Shown here one piece after another: positions 7,927 through 16,665 of a DNA stretch of 64,000 bases; the stretch's first letter is position 1, and the number at the start of each line of letters is the position of its first letter. Source of the DNA: GCA-2720975 sp964467985 (lineage in GTDB: Bacteria; Planctomycetota; UBA1135; GCA-002686595); contig CAYXTP010000006.1 in NCBI GenBank assembly GCA_964467985.1, positions 198,878-262,877 on the forward strand. The letters are read 5' to 3'. Made by a program: the position numbers and the translations under genes. The notes under the pieces were generated by a model that did not search any database, was not told the origin of the DNA, and saw nothing but the letters and a program-made list of their open reading frames with translations.

Positions 7927-9804
7927 CTAGCGTTCCGCCAGGGTCAGCCAGAAGACCTTTTCCTCACCTGCGCGATGCACGGTGACCTGCACCCGGTCAC
8001 CTGGGGTGTGTCCACCCAAGAGCTTGCGCAGGGCTTCCATGCCTTCCAGCGGTTTGCCGGCCCACTTGATGAGCCGATCACCTGCAAGCAATCCAGCCTG
8101 CTCGGCCGGTGCGCCTTCAACGACCTCTCCAATCAGGACTCCCGCCAGATCCCCTGCGTCTTCTCCCATGATGCCCACCAGGACCTTGGGAGCGACTGGG
8201 ACCGGGGGCGGGACCCTGCGCTCACCCTCCCTCCCACTTCCGTTTCGAGGCTGGGGTGCCGCATAGGGAAAGGCGGTCTCCCGCAAGGCGGCGCCACGAA
8301 GGATCTCGTGAAACAAGTCGATGGCGTGGACTGCATCAACGCGGTTGATCTTGTCGGCCACATCGCGCGATGTGTGATAGTCGTCGTGGAAGTTTGCAAT
8401 GATGCCAAACAACACCGGCATCTTGGCTCGGTAGAAGGACGTGTGATCGGATGCCCGGGGCATGTTCTCCGGCTGGACGATGGTCAAAGGAGAGGCCTCA
8501 AACATGGGCGCCAACCACTCCGCCATGCCCTCGCCCGTTGAGGCTCCAGAGACCGACAAGCGGCCGCCGACGATGCGGCCGATCATGTCGAAATTGATCA
8601 TCAACTTGTGCTGCTCGATGGGCACCAGTGGATTGCGACAGTAATAGTCAGAACCGATCAACCCCGATTCTTCTGCGCTGAAGCACATGAACAGCACGGA
8701 ACGAGCGGGCTGGTCAGCGGGCAGTTCGCGATACTCGTCCGCCAGGCGCTTGGCCAGCATGATCACCGCGGCGCTACCGGAGGCGTTGTCATCCGCACCG
8801 GGGTGCAACTTCCCCGGGCCCTCGCGGGAACCAAAATCCCCCATGCCGAGGTGATCGAGGTGAGCTCCGAGTACGACGTATTCCGAGGCCAGAGATCCCC
8901 GTCCCGGTAGCAACCCGATGACGTTTTCGGCGGTCATGGGCTCGGCGGCGATCTGTGCGTTGAGAGCGATTTCACAACCCAGGTCGCGCACCACTCCGGC
9001 CTTGTCCGCCGCACGGCGGAGATCCATGAGAGACTCGGAAACGCCGCCGTGCTTCAGCATCCTGGCAGCGGCGTCCGTGCTGGCCATCAAGACCGGAATA
9101 TCCACGTAGCTCCTAGATCCCCTGCCCGCGATCATCAGATCCGCCACCCGATTGTCCGCAGCACCCGGGGGGCTGACGAGCACGATGCCCAAGGCACCGC
9201 GCTCCGCTGCAGCCTTCAGCTTGCGACCGAATCCGGACTTGGCTGTCCAGGGTCCGCGTGTGGCCCAGAGGCTCTTGCCTTCTTCATCCATCGGCTCGAA
9301 GCGCATGATCAGCGCGATCTTTCCCGTGAGGTCGGTGTCCGCGTCGAATCCCACGTAGCCCTCCTGGCCCTTCTCGATTCCGTAGCCACAGAAGACGAGT
9401 GGACCTTGACTGGCACCTGATCCGCCCATGCCCGTCACTCCGAAGTCCACCCCGTGTGCGAGCTTCAGGGTTCCGTTCGAAAGGGCGGCTGCAGTCACGG
9501 TGCGGCGCTTGCCAACGGGGAAACTCTGGCGGTAGCTGGCGCCGTCCATGGGCCGCTCAAGTCCGGCCTTGGCGAAGTACGACTCCACGTACTCGGTGGC
9601 GATCTCCATCCCACGCGTTCCAGGTAGACGCCCTTCGAGGAACGGGTTGGCGAGAAAGGTCACGTGCTCGTTGTAGGTACGTACGTCTTCGCCCAACTCA
9701 TCCAAAAGAGCTGCGATGGGTGCTTCCTGAGCCGCGACTTCGCCTTGCACCAGGAGGCAAGCAATGGTCAGCGCGAGAGGCAGGGGATTGAAGGGACGGT
9801 TCAC
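7927..9804 (-). CDS. Exported M28-family aminopeptidase with PA and PDZ domains
   Basis: About 625 residues from a GTG at 9804, chosen because it gives a clean signal peptide (PLALTIACLLVQG...AAQ). An in-frame start further upstream at 9900 would add 32 atypical residues. The middle carries a protease-associated insert (LVFCGYGIEKGQEGYVG). M28 zinc-ligand motifs follow in order: GAHLDHLG, PGADDNASGS, AEESGLIGSDYY, FDMIGR and SDHTSFYRAKMPVLF. The last ~90 residues form a PDZ domain (GVLIGEVVEGAPAEQAGLLAGD), probably for substrate or membrane recruitment. It is a periplasmic or secreted di-zinc exopeptidase, transcribed divergently from the gene at 9953. Confidence 0.92.
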   Translation of the reverse strand: MNRPFNPLPLALTIACLLVQGEVAAQEAPIAALLDELGEDVRTYNEHVTFLANPFLEGRLPGTRGMEIATEYVESYFAKAGLERPMDGASYRQSFPVGKRRTVTAAALSNGTLKLAHGVDFGVTGMGGSGASQGPLVFCGYGIEKGQEGYVGFDADTDLTGKIALIMRFEPMDEEGKSLWATRGPWTAKSGFGRKLKAAAERGALGIVLVSPPGAADNRVADLMIAGRGSRSYVDIPVLMASTDAAARMLKHGGVSESLMDLRRAADKAGVVRDLGCEIALNAQIAAEPMTAENVIGLLPGRGSLASEYVVLGAHLDHLGMGDFGSREGPGKLHPGADDNASGSAAVIMLAKRLADEYRELPADQPARSVLFMCFSAEESGLIGSDYYCRNPLVPIEQHKLMINFDMIGRIVGGRLSVSGASTGEGMAEWLAPMFEASPLTIVQPENMPRASDHTSFYRAKMPVLFGIIANFHDDYHTSRDVADKINRVDAVHAIDLFHEILRGAALRETAFPYAAPQPRNGSGREGERRVPPPVPVAPKVLVGIMGEDAGDLAGVLIGEVVEGAPAEQAGLLAGDRLIKWAGKPLEGMEALRKLLGGHTPGDRVQVTVHRAGEEKVFWLTLAER

Positions 9805-9952
9805 GATGGAAGCTGGGGAAAGGAGATGAATGAGGTTAGCGCTCCTCCCACTTGGGCACAGCCCCGGGTTGAAAAACCCCCGCAAGGCTTCTCGTCCCAT
9901 CCAATCGAGAGCCGGGTGGGTCTCGCCACCACACCTGCGCTAGACTACGCCC

Positions 9953-11242
9953 ATGGGCTCCCCCTGGTCCCTGCTGACTGGCATCTGTGTGCTGGGTCTT
10001 ACAGCAACCAACCGCCATCCCCTCGATGGTCCCGATGTAGACCTGCGCGTGTGGGTTGAAGAGGATTCGGTGACGGCGCATGTGGCGTTCAATCTGGCGT
10101 TCGTCGATGCGTTGGTTGAGATCCCACGCGAAGACGAGATGCTTCTGCGGGACCCTGAGTTCGGTCTGGCCGAAGAGATCGTCTTTGAACTCCTGACCGA
10201 GACGCTCTTGGTCTCGGTCGGAGATCAAGCCCTCCGGCCAAAGAATGCCGGCTTTGAGATCGTCGATCCCAACTTTGATTTCTTAGCTCATTTCCCGCGC
10301 TTCGGGACGCAGGCCATGCAAAAGCTGCGCATGACCTTGGAGTTCGCCCTGGAGGCGCCGCCCAGCGCAGTAGACATCACCTGGCTGGCCTACCCAGATG
10401 ATCCCATTCTGTCCGAGCCCGGGAGCCCGGTTCCCATGGACATCATCGGACACTTGAGCGCGGGCGGAGTTCGATCGCGATTGACGCTGACCGAGTCGTC
10501 CCCGGACTGGAATTGGAGGGGCTCCACCGTCGCCAGCGCGGAGCACTTCGAGGTCGTGCCAAGTATCGAGCGAGAGGTGCCCACTCGCTGGCCACTGCTG
10601 ACCCTGGCCCTTGTCGTGGCTGGTGCGACCCTGCTGGCCCCCAGGAATCGCAAGCGACCTCGGCCCTTGCTCGCCGCAGGTATGGGTTGCTTGATTGTTG
10701 CTCCATTCACTTGGAGCCTGCGCTCTGAATTTTCGTCCCTGTCGGGCGGAACGCCATTGCCCAGTGACGCAGTCGCCCGCGCCGTGTTCAAGCCCCTGCA
10801 TGCGAACGTCTACCGCGCCTTCGATTTCACGAACCAGTCGGACATCTACGACTCCCTGGCTCTCAGTGTGCACGGTGATCTGCTGGACGACCTGTACACC
10901 CAAATCCTCGAGGGCTTGGTCATGCAAGAGGAAGAAGGTGCGGTCAGCGAGGTCCAAGATGTGCGCGTCACGGACCTGGTCATCGAGAGTGTTGGCCTGG
11001 ATGCCACCGGTTCCCCCACGTTCAACGCCCGCTGCTTATGGGAAGTCGATGGTGCGGTGTTCCACTCCAACCACTCACACTGGCGCACGAACGAGTATGA
11101 AGCGCGCTACGAAGTGGCTGCGACCCCAGCGGGCTGGCGTATCGTCGACCACGTGGTCCTGGCCGCGCGTAGACTCGATGCCGGCCCCCTTGCCCCCGAG
11201 GCGGCCCAGCGCAGACCGCATGCCGGCAGCGAGGCTTTCTGA
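9953..11242 (+). CDS. Exported membrane protein of unknown function, first gene of an ABC-type metal cluster
   Basis: 429 residues, family not recognised. A signal peptide (SLLTGICVLGLTA) is followed by ~170 exported residues rich in acidic side chains. Two hydrophobic helices (LLTLALVVAGATLLAP and LLAAGMGCLIVAPFTW, residues ~212-255) come next, then a ~170-residue exported or cytosolic alpha/beta domain containing FHSNHSHWRTNEYEARYE. Its TGA overlaps the ATG of the ABC ATPase by one base (TGATG), and the four genes 9953-14039 form one unit. The context (FtsX-type ABC transporter, ZnuA-like lipoprotein) suggests a part in metal handling. The sequence itself shows only scattered His and acidic residues. 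Confidence 0.75.
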   Translation: MGSPWSLLTGICVLGLTATNRHPLDGPDVDLRVWVEEDSVTAHVAFNLAFVDALVEIPREDEMLLRDPEFGLAEEIVFELLTETLLVSVGDQALRPKNAGFEIVDPNFDFLAHFPRFGTQAMQKLRMTLEFALEAPPSAVDITWLAYPDDPILSEPGSPVPMDIIGHLSAGGVRSRLTLTESSPDWNWRGSTVASAEHFEVVPSIEREVPTRWPLLTLALVVAGATLLAPRNRKRPRPLLAAGMGCLIVAPFTWSLRSEFSSLSGGTPLPSDAVARAVFKPLHANVYRAFDFTNQSDIYDSLALSVHGDLLDDLYTQILEGLVMQEEEGAVSEVQDVRVTDLVIESVGLDATGSPTFNARCLWEVDGAVFHSNHSHWRTNEYEARYEVAATPAGWRIVDHVVLAARRLDAGPLAPEAAQRRPHAGSEAF

Positions 11243-11919
11243 TGGCAGAGGCCTTGTTGACCGCCCGGGCTCTGCGCTTTGCCTATCCCGAAGGCCGCTT
11301 CCAAGCGCATGTTCCTGAGTTCCGACTCGCGCGTGGTGAACGCGTGGCCTGCGTGGGCAGCAGCGGGGCGGGCAAGACCACTCTCCTGCACTTGCTGACC
11401 GGTGTGCTGCGCGCCCACAGCGGAACTATCGAGCTGAACGGCGAGGAACTGACTGAGTTGAGCGAAGAAGCGTGCCGTGCGTTGCGCGTACGTTCGGTGG
11501 GCATGGTGTTCCAACAGTTCGCACTGCTCGAGTACCTGTCCGTGCTAGACAATATCCTGTTGCCGTACTTGATCTCAGCCGCCTTGCAGCTCGACGCCAA
11601 GGCTCAGGAGCGCGCGAGCTCACTGGCGACCGCCACGGGCATCGATTCCCTACTCGAACGCAAACCTGGCCAGCTCTCGCAAGGAGAACGACAGCGAGTC
11701 GCCCTGTGCCGCGCGTTGGTCACGGAACCAGCGCTTGTCCTGGCCGACGAGCCCACGGGCAATCTGGACAGTACGCGGACGGATTCCGCCATGGATTTGC
11801 TCTTCGAAGTGTGCGCACGCCACAACAGCGCGCTGCTCGTCGTGACCCACGACACGCGCCTCTTGGAACGCTTTGATCGCGTCTTGCAATTGGACGAGTG
11901 CATGGAGGTCACGCGATGA
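11242..11919 (+). CDS. ABC transporter ATPase, LolD/MacB family
   Basis: 225-residue cytoplasmic ATPase. Walker A GSSGAGKTT (~38-46), Q-loop MVFQQFALL, signature LSQGERQRVALCRAL, Walker B LVLADEPTG and switch His in VVTHD are all intact. LSQGERQR and the LADEPTGNLD sequence are typical of the LolD/MacB/FtsE branch, whose partners are FtsX-like permeases rather than classical importers. It overlaps the permease gene by 4 bases (ATGA). Together they form an ABC system next to a ZnuA-like lipoprotein, so the cargo may be a metal or a metal-bound protein. Confidence 0.95.
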   Translation: MAEALLTARALRFAYPEGRFQAHVPEFRLARGERVACVGSSGAGKTTLLHLLTGVLRAHSGTIELNGEELTELSEEACRALRVRSVGMVFQQFALLEYLSVLDNILLPYLISAALQLDAKAQERASSLATATGIDSLLERKPGQLSQGERQRVALCRALVTEPALVLADEPTGNLDSTRTDSAMDLLFEVCARHNSALLVVTHDTRLLERFDRVLQLDECMEVTR

Positions 11920-13091
11920 GGGGCCTACTGCACATGGCCTGCGCTCACGCGGGTCACCATGCGTGGCGCAGTCTCCTGCTGACTTTTTGTCTGGGCATGG
12001 CGTTCCTCTTGCCCGCCACGACACGCCAGTTGATGACGCGCTATGAAGCGGACCTGACGGCCCGAGCCCAGGCCACGCCAGTGGTGGCCGGCACACGTGG
12101 CAACCGCTTCGACCTGGTGCTGGGCGCCCTCTACTTCCGACAGAGTGCGCTCGAACCGGTGAACATGGGGTTGCTGCAGGAGATTCAGGAGCAGGGGCGC
12201 GGTGTGGCCATCCCCCTTCACACGGGGCACTTGGCGCGCGGCGCCACCATCGTGGGGACGAGTGTCGAGTACTACGAGCAGCGCAAACTGACGCTGGCCT
12301 CCGGAACACTTCCGCTGATGCTTGGAGACGCGCTGCTCGGATCGAATGTGGCGCTGCGACTTGGGCTGTCTGCGGGCGGAGTCCTCTCCAGCGACCCCGA
12401 CAACGTCTTCAACATCAATCAGCCGGGTGCAACGAACCTGGCCATCTGCGGCGTCCTGGATCCCACCGGGACCCCGGACGATGATGGCGTGTTCGTGGAC
12501 ATCAAGACGGCTTGGATGGTTAGTGGCTTGGTCCACGGTCACGGTGATGTCACTTCGCCTGGAGCCCTGGAAAAAGACATGCTGCTCTCCTCGACCGAGG
12601 ATTCGGTGGCCGTCAGCCCCGCGCTGATCGAGCACGACCAAGTAGGAAAGGACAACCTTTGGGACTTCCACCTACACGCCCGTCCGGAAAAGCTACCACT
12701 GACCGCGATCCTCTACTTCCCTGCCGATTCCAAAGACAGCACGATCCTGCGTGCCCAGTTCAACCGCTCCGATGTCTTCCAGATGGTCGAGCCCTCCGCG
12801 GTGGTCGACGAACTGCTGAACTACGCCTTTAAGGTCAAACACCTATTGGATGGAGTCGCATTGGTGCTCTTGATCTCAACTCTGGTCTTTGGAGGACTCG
12901 TTCTCTCTTTGGCCGCCCGCCTGCGCAAGGACGAGTTCGACATGCTGCACGCCATCGGATGCAGCCGTTCGGCAACCTGGATGTTGGTTGGCCTCGAACT
13001 TGCGGGCATCGTCATTTTGGCTGCATTCGGGGCAGGCGCGTGCCTAATTGCCTTGATGGCGTCTGCCCCTGATCTCATGCGTGTCTTCTGA
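11916..13091 (+). CDS. FtsX/MacB-like ABC permease, short form
   Basis: 391 residues from ATG 11916, preferred over GTG 11898 because GGAGGT lies 6-8 bases upstream and the ATG overlaps the ATPase stop. The N-terminal helix (LLLTFCLGMAFLLP) is followed by a ~270-residue extracytoplasmic domain. Two C-terminal hydrophobic regions then follow: VALVLLISTLVFGGLVLSLA and a long one from WMLVGLELAGIVILAAFG. The usual FtsX fold has four helices; here the protein stops about 10 residues after the third. The loop RKDEFDMLHAIGCSRS between the C-terminal helices matches the FtsX-family coupling segment. It pairs with the upstream ATPase. Confidence 0.88.
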   Translation: MRGLLHMACAHAGHHAWRSLLLTFCLGMAFLLPATTRQLMTRYEADLTARAQATPVVAGTRGNRFDLVLGALYFRQSALEPVNMGLLQEIQEQGRGVAIPLHTGHLARGATIVGTSVEYYEQRKLTLASGTLPLMLGDALLGSNVALRLGLSAGGVLSSDPDNVFNINQPGATNLAICGVLDPTGTPDDDGVFVDIKTAWMVSGLVHGHGDVTSPGALEKDMLLSSTEDSVAVSPALIEHDQVGKDNLWDFHLHARPEKLPLTAILYFPADSKDSTILRAQFNRSDVFQMVEPSAVVDELLNYAFKVKHLLDGVALVLLISTLVFGGLVLSLAARLRKDEFDMLHAIGCSRSATWMLVGLELAGIVILAAFGAGACLIALMASAPDLMRVF

Positions 13092-13109
13092 GCCAAATTA
13101 CAAGCAACC

Positions 13110-14039
13110 ATGACTCTCACCCACAGATCCCGCATCGCTCTACTCGCCCTCTTACTTGGAGGCTCAGCTTGCAGTCAGTCGCCCGATCCCGAACCCCTGC
13201 AACTCGACGAGCATGTCTTGGCCACCTTCTATCCCTTGGAGTCCATGGCTAGAAGCCTGGCTCAAGGTGCGGTCGAGGTGCATTGCCCGCTACCCGAGGG
13301 CGCAGATCCTCAATTCTACAAGCCGAGCAGAGCCGATCTGGCCCTGTACCAGCGGGCGCGAGTTGTGCTCACCAATGGCGCGGGCTTCGAGCGTTGGTTG
13401 GGCACTGCCAGCTTAGCGCCCAGCCGGCTCGTGGACACGGCGGCCAACTTCAGCGAGCCCCTGATCGAACACAAGGGCAAGACGCACACGCATGGATTTG
13501 AAGGTGAGCACTCCCATGCTGGCACCGACGGGCACTACTGGCTCGACCCCCTGCTCGCATTGGTGCAAGCCCAGGCATGCGGCGCGGCCATGACGTCGGC
13601 TTTCCCCGAGCATGAGCAGACCTTCGCTAGGGGCCTCTCCCAATTGGAAACCGATCTGCGCGCCCTGCACAAACGCATTGAATCCGCGGTCCCCGAGGGC
13701 ACGCGCTTCCTAGCGAGCCACCCCGCCTACAACTATCTGGCCCGGCGCTACGGTTGGGAAGTGAAGAGCCTGGATCTGGATCCGGAACAGCCCCTGAGCG
13801 AGGAGCAATTCGAGCGCCTGGAAGATCTCGTAGACTCCTTCGACCCGGCCCTGCTGCTCTGGGAATCCGAAGCCCTCCCGGAGACTCGAAGTGCCCTGGA
13901 GACCCGGCTGAATTTGCGCTCCGTTGTCTTTTCGCCCGCTGAAAATCCCACAGCGGACGTGCGTGCATCGGGCACTACCTTCGTGGACATTCTCAGCGCA
14001 AACGTGGATCTGCTGCAGACTGCCCTGGCAGGCGATTGA
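13110..14039 (+). CDS. ZnuA/TroA-like metal-binding lipoprotein
   Basis: 309-residue periplasmic solute-binding protein of the cluster A-I (zinc/manganese) type. The signal peptide ends in a lipobox, LGGSAC, with Cys about 22. A His-rich loop (HTHGFEGEHSHAG, ~127-139), common in zinc-binding members, precedes GHYWLDP, the second metal-ligand motif. The third ligand region is ASHPAYNYLARRYG. The first ligand motif, usually DPHxYEPT, reads DPQFYKPS, so the first His is Gln. Zinc affinity or geometry may therefore differ. The usual partner, a ZnuB-type permease, is absent; the adjacent ABC system is FtsX-like. It could be a metal sensor or chaperone, or part of a non-canonical uptake system. Confidence 0.88.
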   Translation: MTLTHRSRIALLALLLGGSACSQSPDPEPLQLDEHVLATFYPLESMARSLAQGAVEVHCPLPEGADPQFYKPSRADLALYQRARVVLTNGAGFERWLGTASLAPSRLVDTAANFSEPLIEHKGKTHTHGFEGEHSHAGTDGHYWLDPLLALVQAQACGAAMTSAFPEHEQTFARGLSQLETDLRALHKRIESAVPEGTRFLASHPAYNYLARRYGWEVKSLDLDPEQPLSEEQFERLEDLVDSFDPALLLWESEALPETRSALETRLNLRSVVFSPAENPTADVRASGTTFVDILSANVDLLQTALAGD

Positions 14040-14098
14040 ATCGCAGGGCCGGGCCGGGATTCCCTTTCTTCCGTTGCTCGACTCCTTAGACTCCTCCC

Positions 14099-14509
14099 AT
14101 GGCTTCCATCTTCGACAAGATCCTGAGTGGCGAGATCGCCTGCCAGCGGGTGTATGAAGATGAACACACGCTGGCTTTTCTGGACATCGCCCCCCTCGCA
14201 CCGGGCCACACGTTGCTCATTCCCAAAGAGCCGCGCGAATTCCTGCACGAACTTTCCGACGAGAGCGCAGCAGCTCTGGGCCGCGTCCTTCCGCGGATCG
14301 CCCGCGCAGTGCTGGCCGCCACGGGTGCGGTGCACTACAACGTGCTGCAGAACAACGGTGAGAGCGCCCACCAAGCCGTGCCACACGTGCACTTTCACAT
14401 CATCCCGCGCAGCGGCGCCGCGGGTCTCGGGATCGAATGGAGCAGCGGCGAACTCGGCGACTCCGACCAATTGTTGCAACGCATGCACAAGGCCCTCGAA
14501 CAGGGATGA
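14099..14509 (+). CDS. HIT-family nucleotide hydrolase
   Basis: 136-residue cytoplasmic histidine-triad protein (HINT/PKCI-like branch). The N-terminus SIFDKILSGEIACQRVYED and the segment FLDIAPLAPGHTLLIPK are characteristic. The active site HVHFHIIPR (H-x-H-x-H) is intact, and the preceding NVLQNNGESAHQAVPH motif is conserved. These proteins hydrolyse AMP-linked substrates such as aminoacyl- or lysyl-adenylates and nucleoside phosphoramidates. Length is normal. It is 6 bases upstream of the dihydroorotase gene, so the two are probably co-transcribed. Confidence 0.95.
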   Translation: MASIFDKILSGEIACQRVYEDEHTLAFLDIAPLAPGHTLLIPKEPREFLHELSDESAAALGRVLPRIARAVLAATGAVHYNVLQNNGESAHQAVPHVHFHIIPRSGAAGLGIEWSSGELGDSDQLLQRMHKALEQG

Positions 14510-14515
14510 CCGACG

Positions 14516-15844
14516 ATGACCCATGACCTAATCATTCGAGGCGGACGGCTTATCCTGCGCACCGGGGACCAGCAAGCCGACCTCCTCATCCGCGACGGCA
14601 AGGTGGCGGCCATCGGAAACGGCCTGGATACGCCAAGTGACTGTCCTGAGTTGGATGCCAGCGGGCATTGGGTCCTGCCTGGGCTGATCGACCCGCAAGT
14701 GCACTTCCGCGAGCCGGGCCTCGAGCACAAGGAAGACCTGGCCTCCGGCTCCCTGGCCTGTGTGGCCGGCGGCGTGACGGCCTTCTGCGAGATGCCCAAC
14801 ACCACACCTCCCACCACGGACCCCGCGGCCCTGGAGGACAAGCTTCAGCGAGCCGCTGGGCGTGCGGCGGCCGATCACGGTTTTTTTCTCGGCGGCACCG
14901 AAGAGAATGCCGAGGCCCTGGGAGAGTGGGAGAGCCTGCCCGGCTGTGCGGGCATCAAGGTCTTCATGGGTTCCAGCACGGGCAACCTGCTGATCGAAGA
15001 CGACCCCACCCTTGAACGGCTGCTGCGCTCGGGGTCGCGCCGGGTCACGGTGCACTCCGAGGACAACCCGCGCCTCTCGGAGCGCTACGCACAGGTTGCC
15101 GAAGGGACGCACGTCACCCAGCACCCCGAGGTGCGTGACGTCGAGTGCGCGCTCAAGGCCACGCGACGCCTGCTGAACCTGGTGGAAGCGACCGGTCGCC
15201 CCGTTCACCTGTTGCACGTCAGCACCGCCGATGAACTGCAGCTGGTTCAGGAGCGCGACCTGGGCGACCTGGTCACTGTGGAGGCCACGCCGAACCACCT
15301 CTTCCTCGCGGCTCCGGATTGCTATGAGCAACACGGGACCTGGGCCCAAATGAACCCTCCGGTGCGTGATGTGCGCCATCAAGAAGCCCTGCGACGTGCG
15401 CTGGTCGAGGGTCCGGTCACTTGCATCGGCAGCGACCACGCCCCCCATACGCCCGAGGAAAAGGCCAAGCCCTACCCCTTCTCCCCCTCCGGAATCGCAG
15501 GCACCCAGACGATTCTGCCACTGCTGCTGACCGCCGTGCGCGATGGGTGGCTGACGCTCCATGACATCATTCGCTTATCCGTCGATGGCCCGCGACATGT
15601 GTACGGTATCGAGAACAAGGGCGCCCTCGATGTGGGCTGCGATGGGGATGTCACCCTGGTGGATCCAAGCGTGACAGAAGATCTGCCGGCGAAGTGGCTG
15701 CGATCCAGGGCTGGGCGCAGTCCGTTCGAGGGCCGTCCGCTGGCGGGTTGGCCGGTGACCACTGTCCTGCGCGGAGCCGTTGTCTACCACAAGCACGAAC
15801 TCGTGGGAGAGCCCAGCGGCTCACCCCTAGTCTTCCGATCCTGA
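14516..15844 (+). CDS. pyrC: Dihydroorotase (class I)
   Basis: 442 residues; cyclises carbamoyl-aspartate to dihydroorotate in pyrimidine synthesis. It has the amidohydrolase N-terminus (IIRGGRLIL...DGKVAAIG), the first metal motif DPQVHFREPG, IKVFMGSSTGN, the two His motifs (TVHSED, LLHVST) and the catalytic Asp motif GSDHAPHT. In the first motif the usual H-x-H is Q-x-H. I recall the same Q in dihydroorotases of Bacteroidetes, so this need not mean loss of function. The ring-specific residues MPNTTPPTT also fit dihydroorotase rather than allantoinase or dihydropyrimidinase. Confidence 0.9.
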   Translation: MTHDLIIRGGRLILRTGDQQADLLIRDGKVAAIGNGLDTPSDCPELDASGHWVLPGLIDPQVHFREPGLEHKEDLASGSLACVAGGVTAFCEMPNTTPPTTDPAALEDKLQRAAGRAAADHGFFLGGTEENAEALGEWESLPGCAGIKVFMGSSTGNLLIEDDPTLERLLRSGSRRVTVHSEDNPRLSERYAQVAEGTHVTQHPEVRDVECALKATRRLLNLVEATGRPVHLLHVSTADELQLVQERDLGDLVTVEATPNHLFLAAPDCYEQHGTWAQMNPPVRDVRHQEALRRALVEGPVTCIGSDHAPHTPEEKAKPYPFSPSGIAGTQTILPLLLTAVRDGWLTLHDIIRLSVDGPRHVYGIENKGALDVGCDGDVTLVDPSVTEDLPAKWLRSRAGRSPFEGRPLAGWPVTTVLRGAVVYHKHELVGEPSGSPLVFRS

Positions 15845-15871
15845 ACCAATCCGCTGACTCTGTAGTTACCT

Positions 15872-16636
<765 letters not shown>

Positions 16637-16637
16637 T

Positions 16638-16665
16638 CGGCCTGGAAACCCAGCGTCTCAGGCCG
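16638..16665. terminator. Candidate bidirectional terminator hairpin
   Basis: CGGCCTG (16638-16644) pairs with CAGGCCG (16659-16665) around a 14-base loop. It lies between the converging stops of the TerC gene and the P-type ATPase and overlaps the latter's stop codon. There is no clear T-run on either side, so termination strength is uncertain. Confidence 0.4.

Noticed and set aside
13089..13110. In-frame TGA between the FtsX-like permease and the ZnuA-like gene, as a possible recoded fusion
   Set aside because: The second gene has its own ATG, signal peptide and lipobox, so the shared frame is coincidence.
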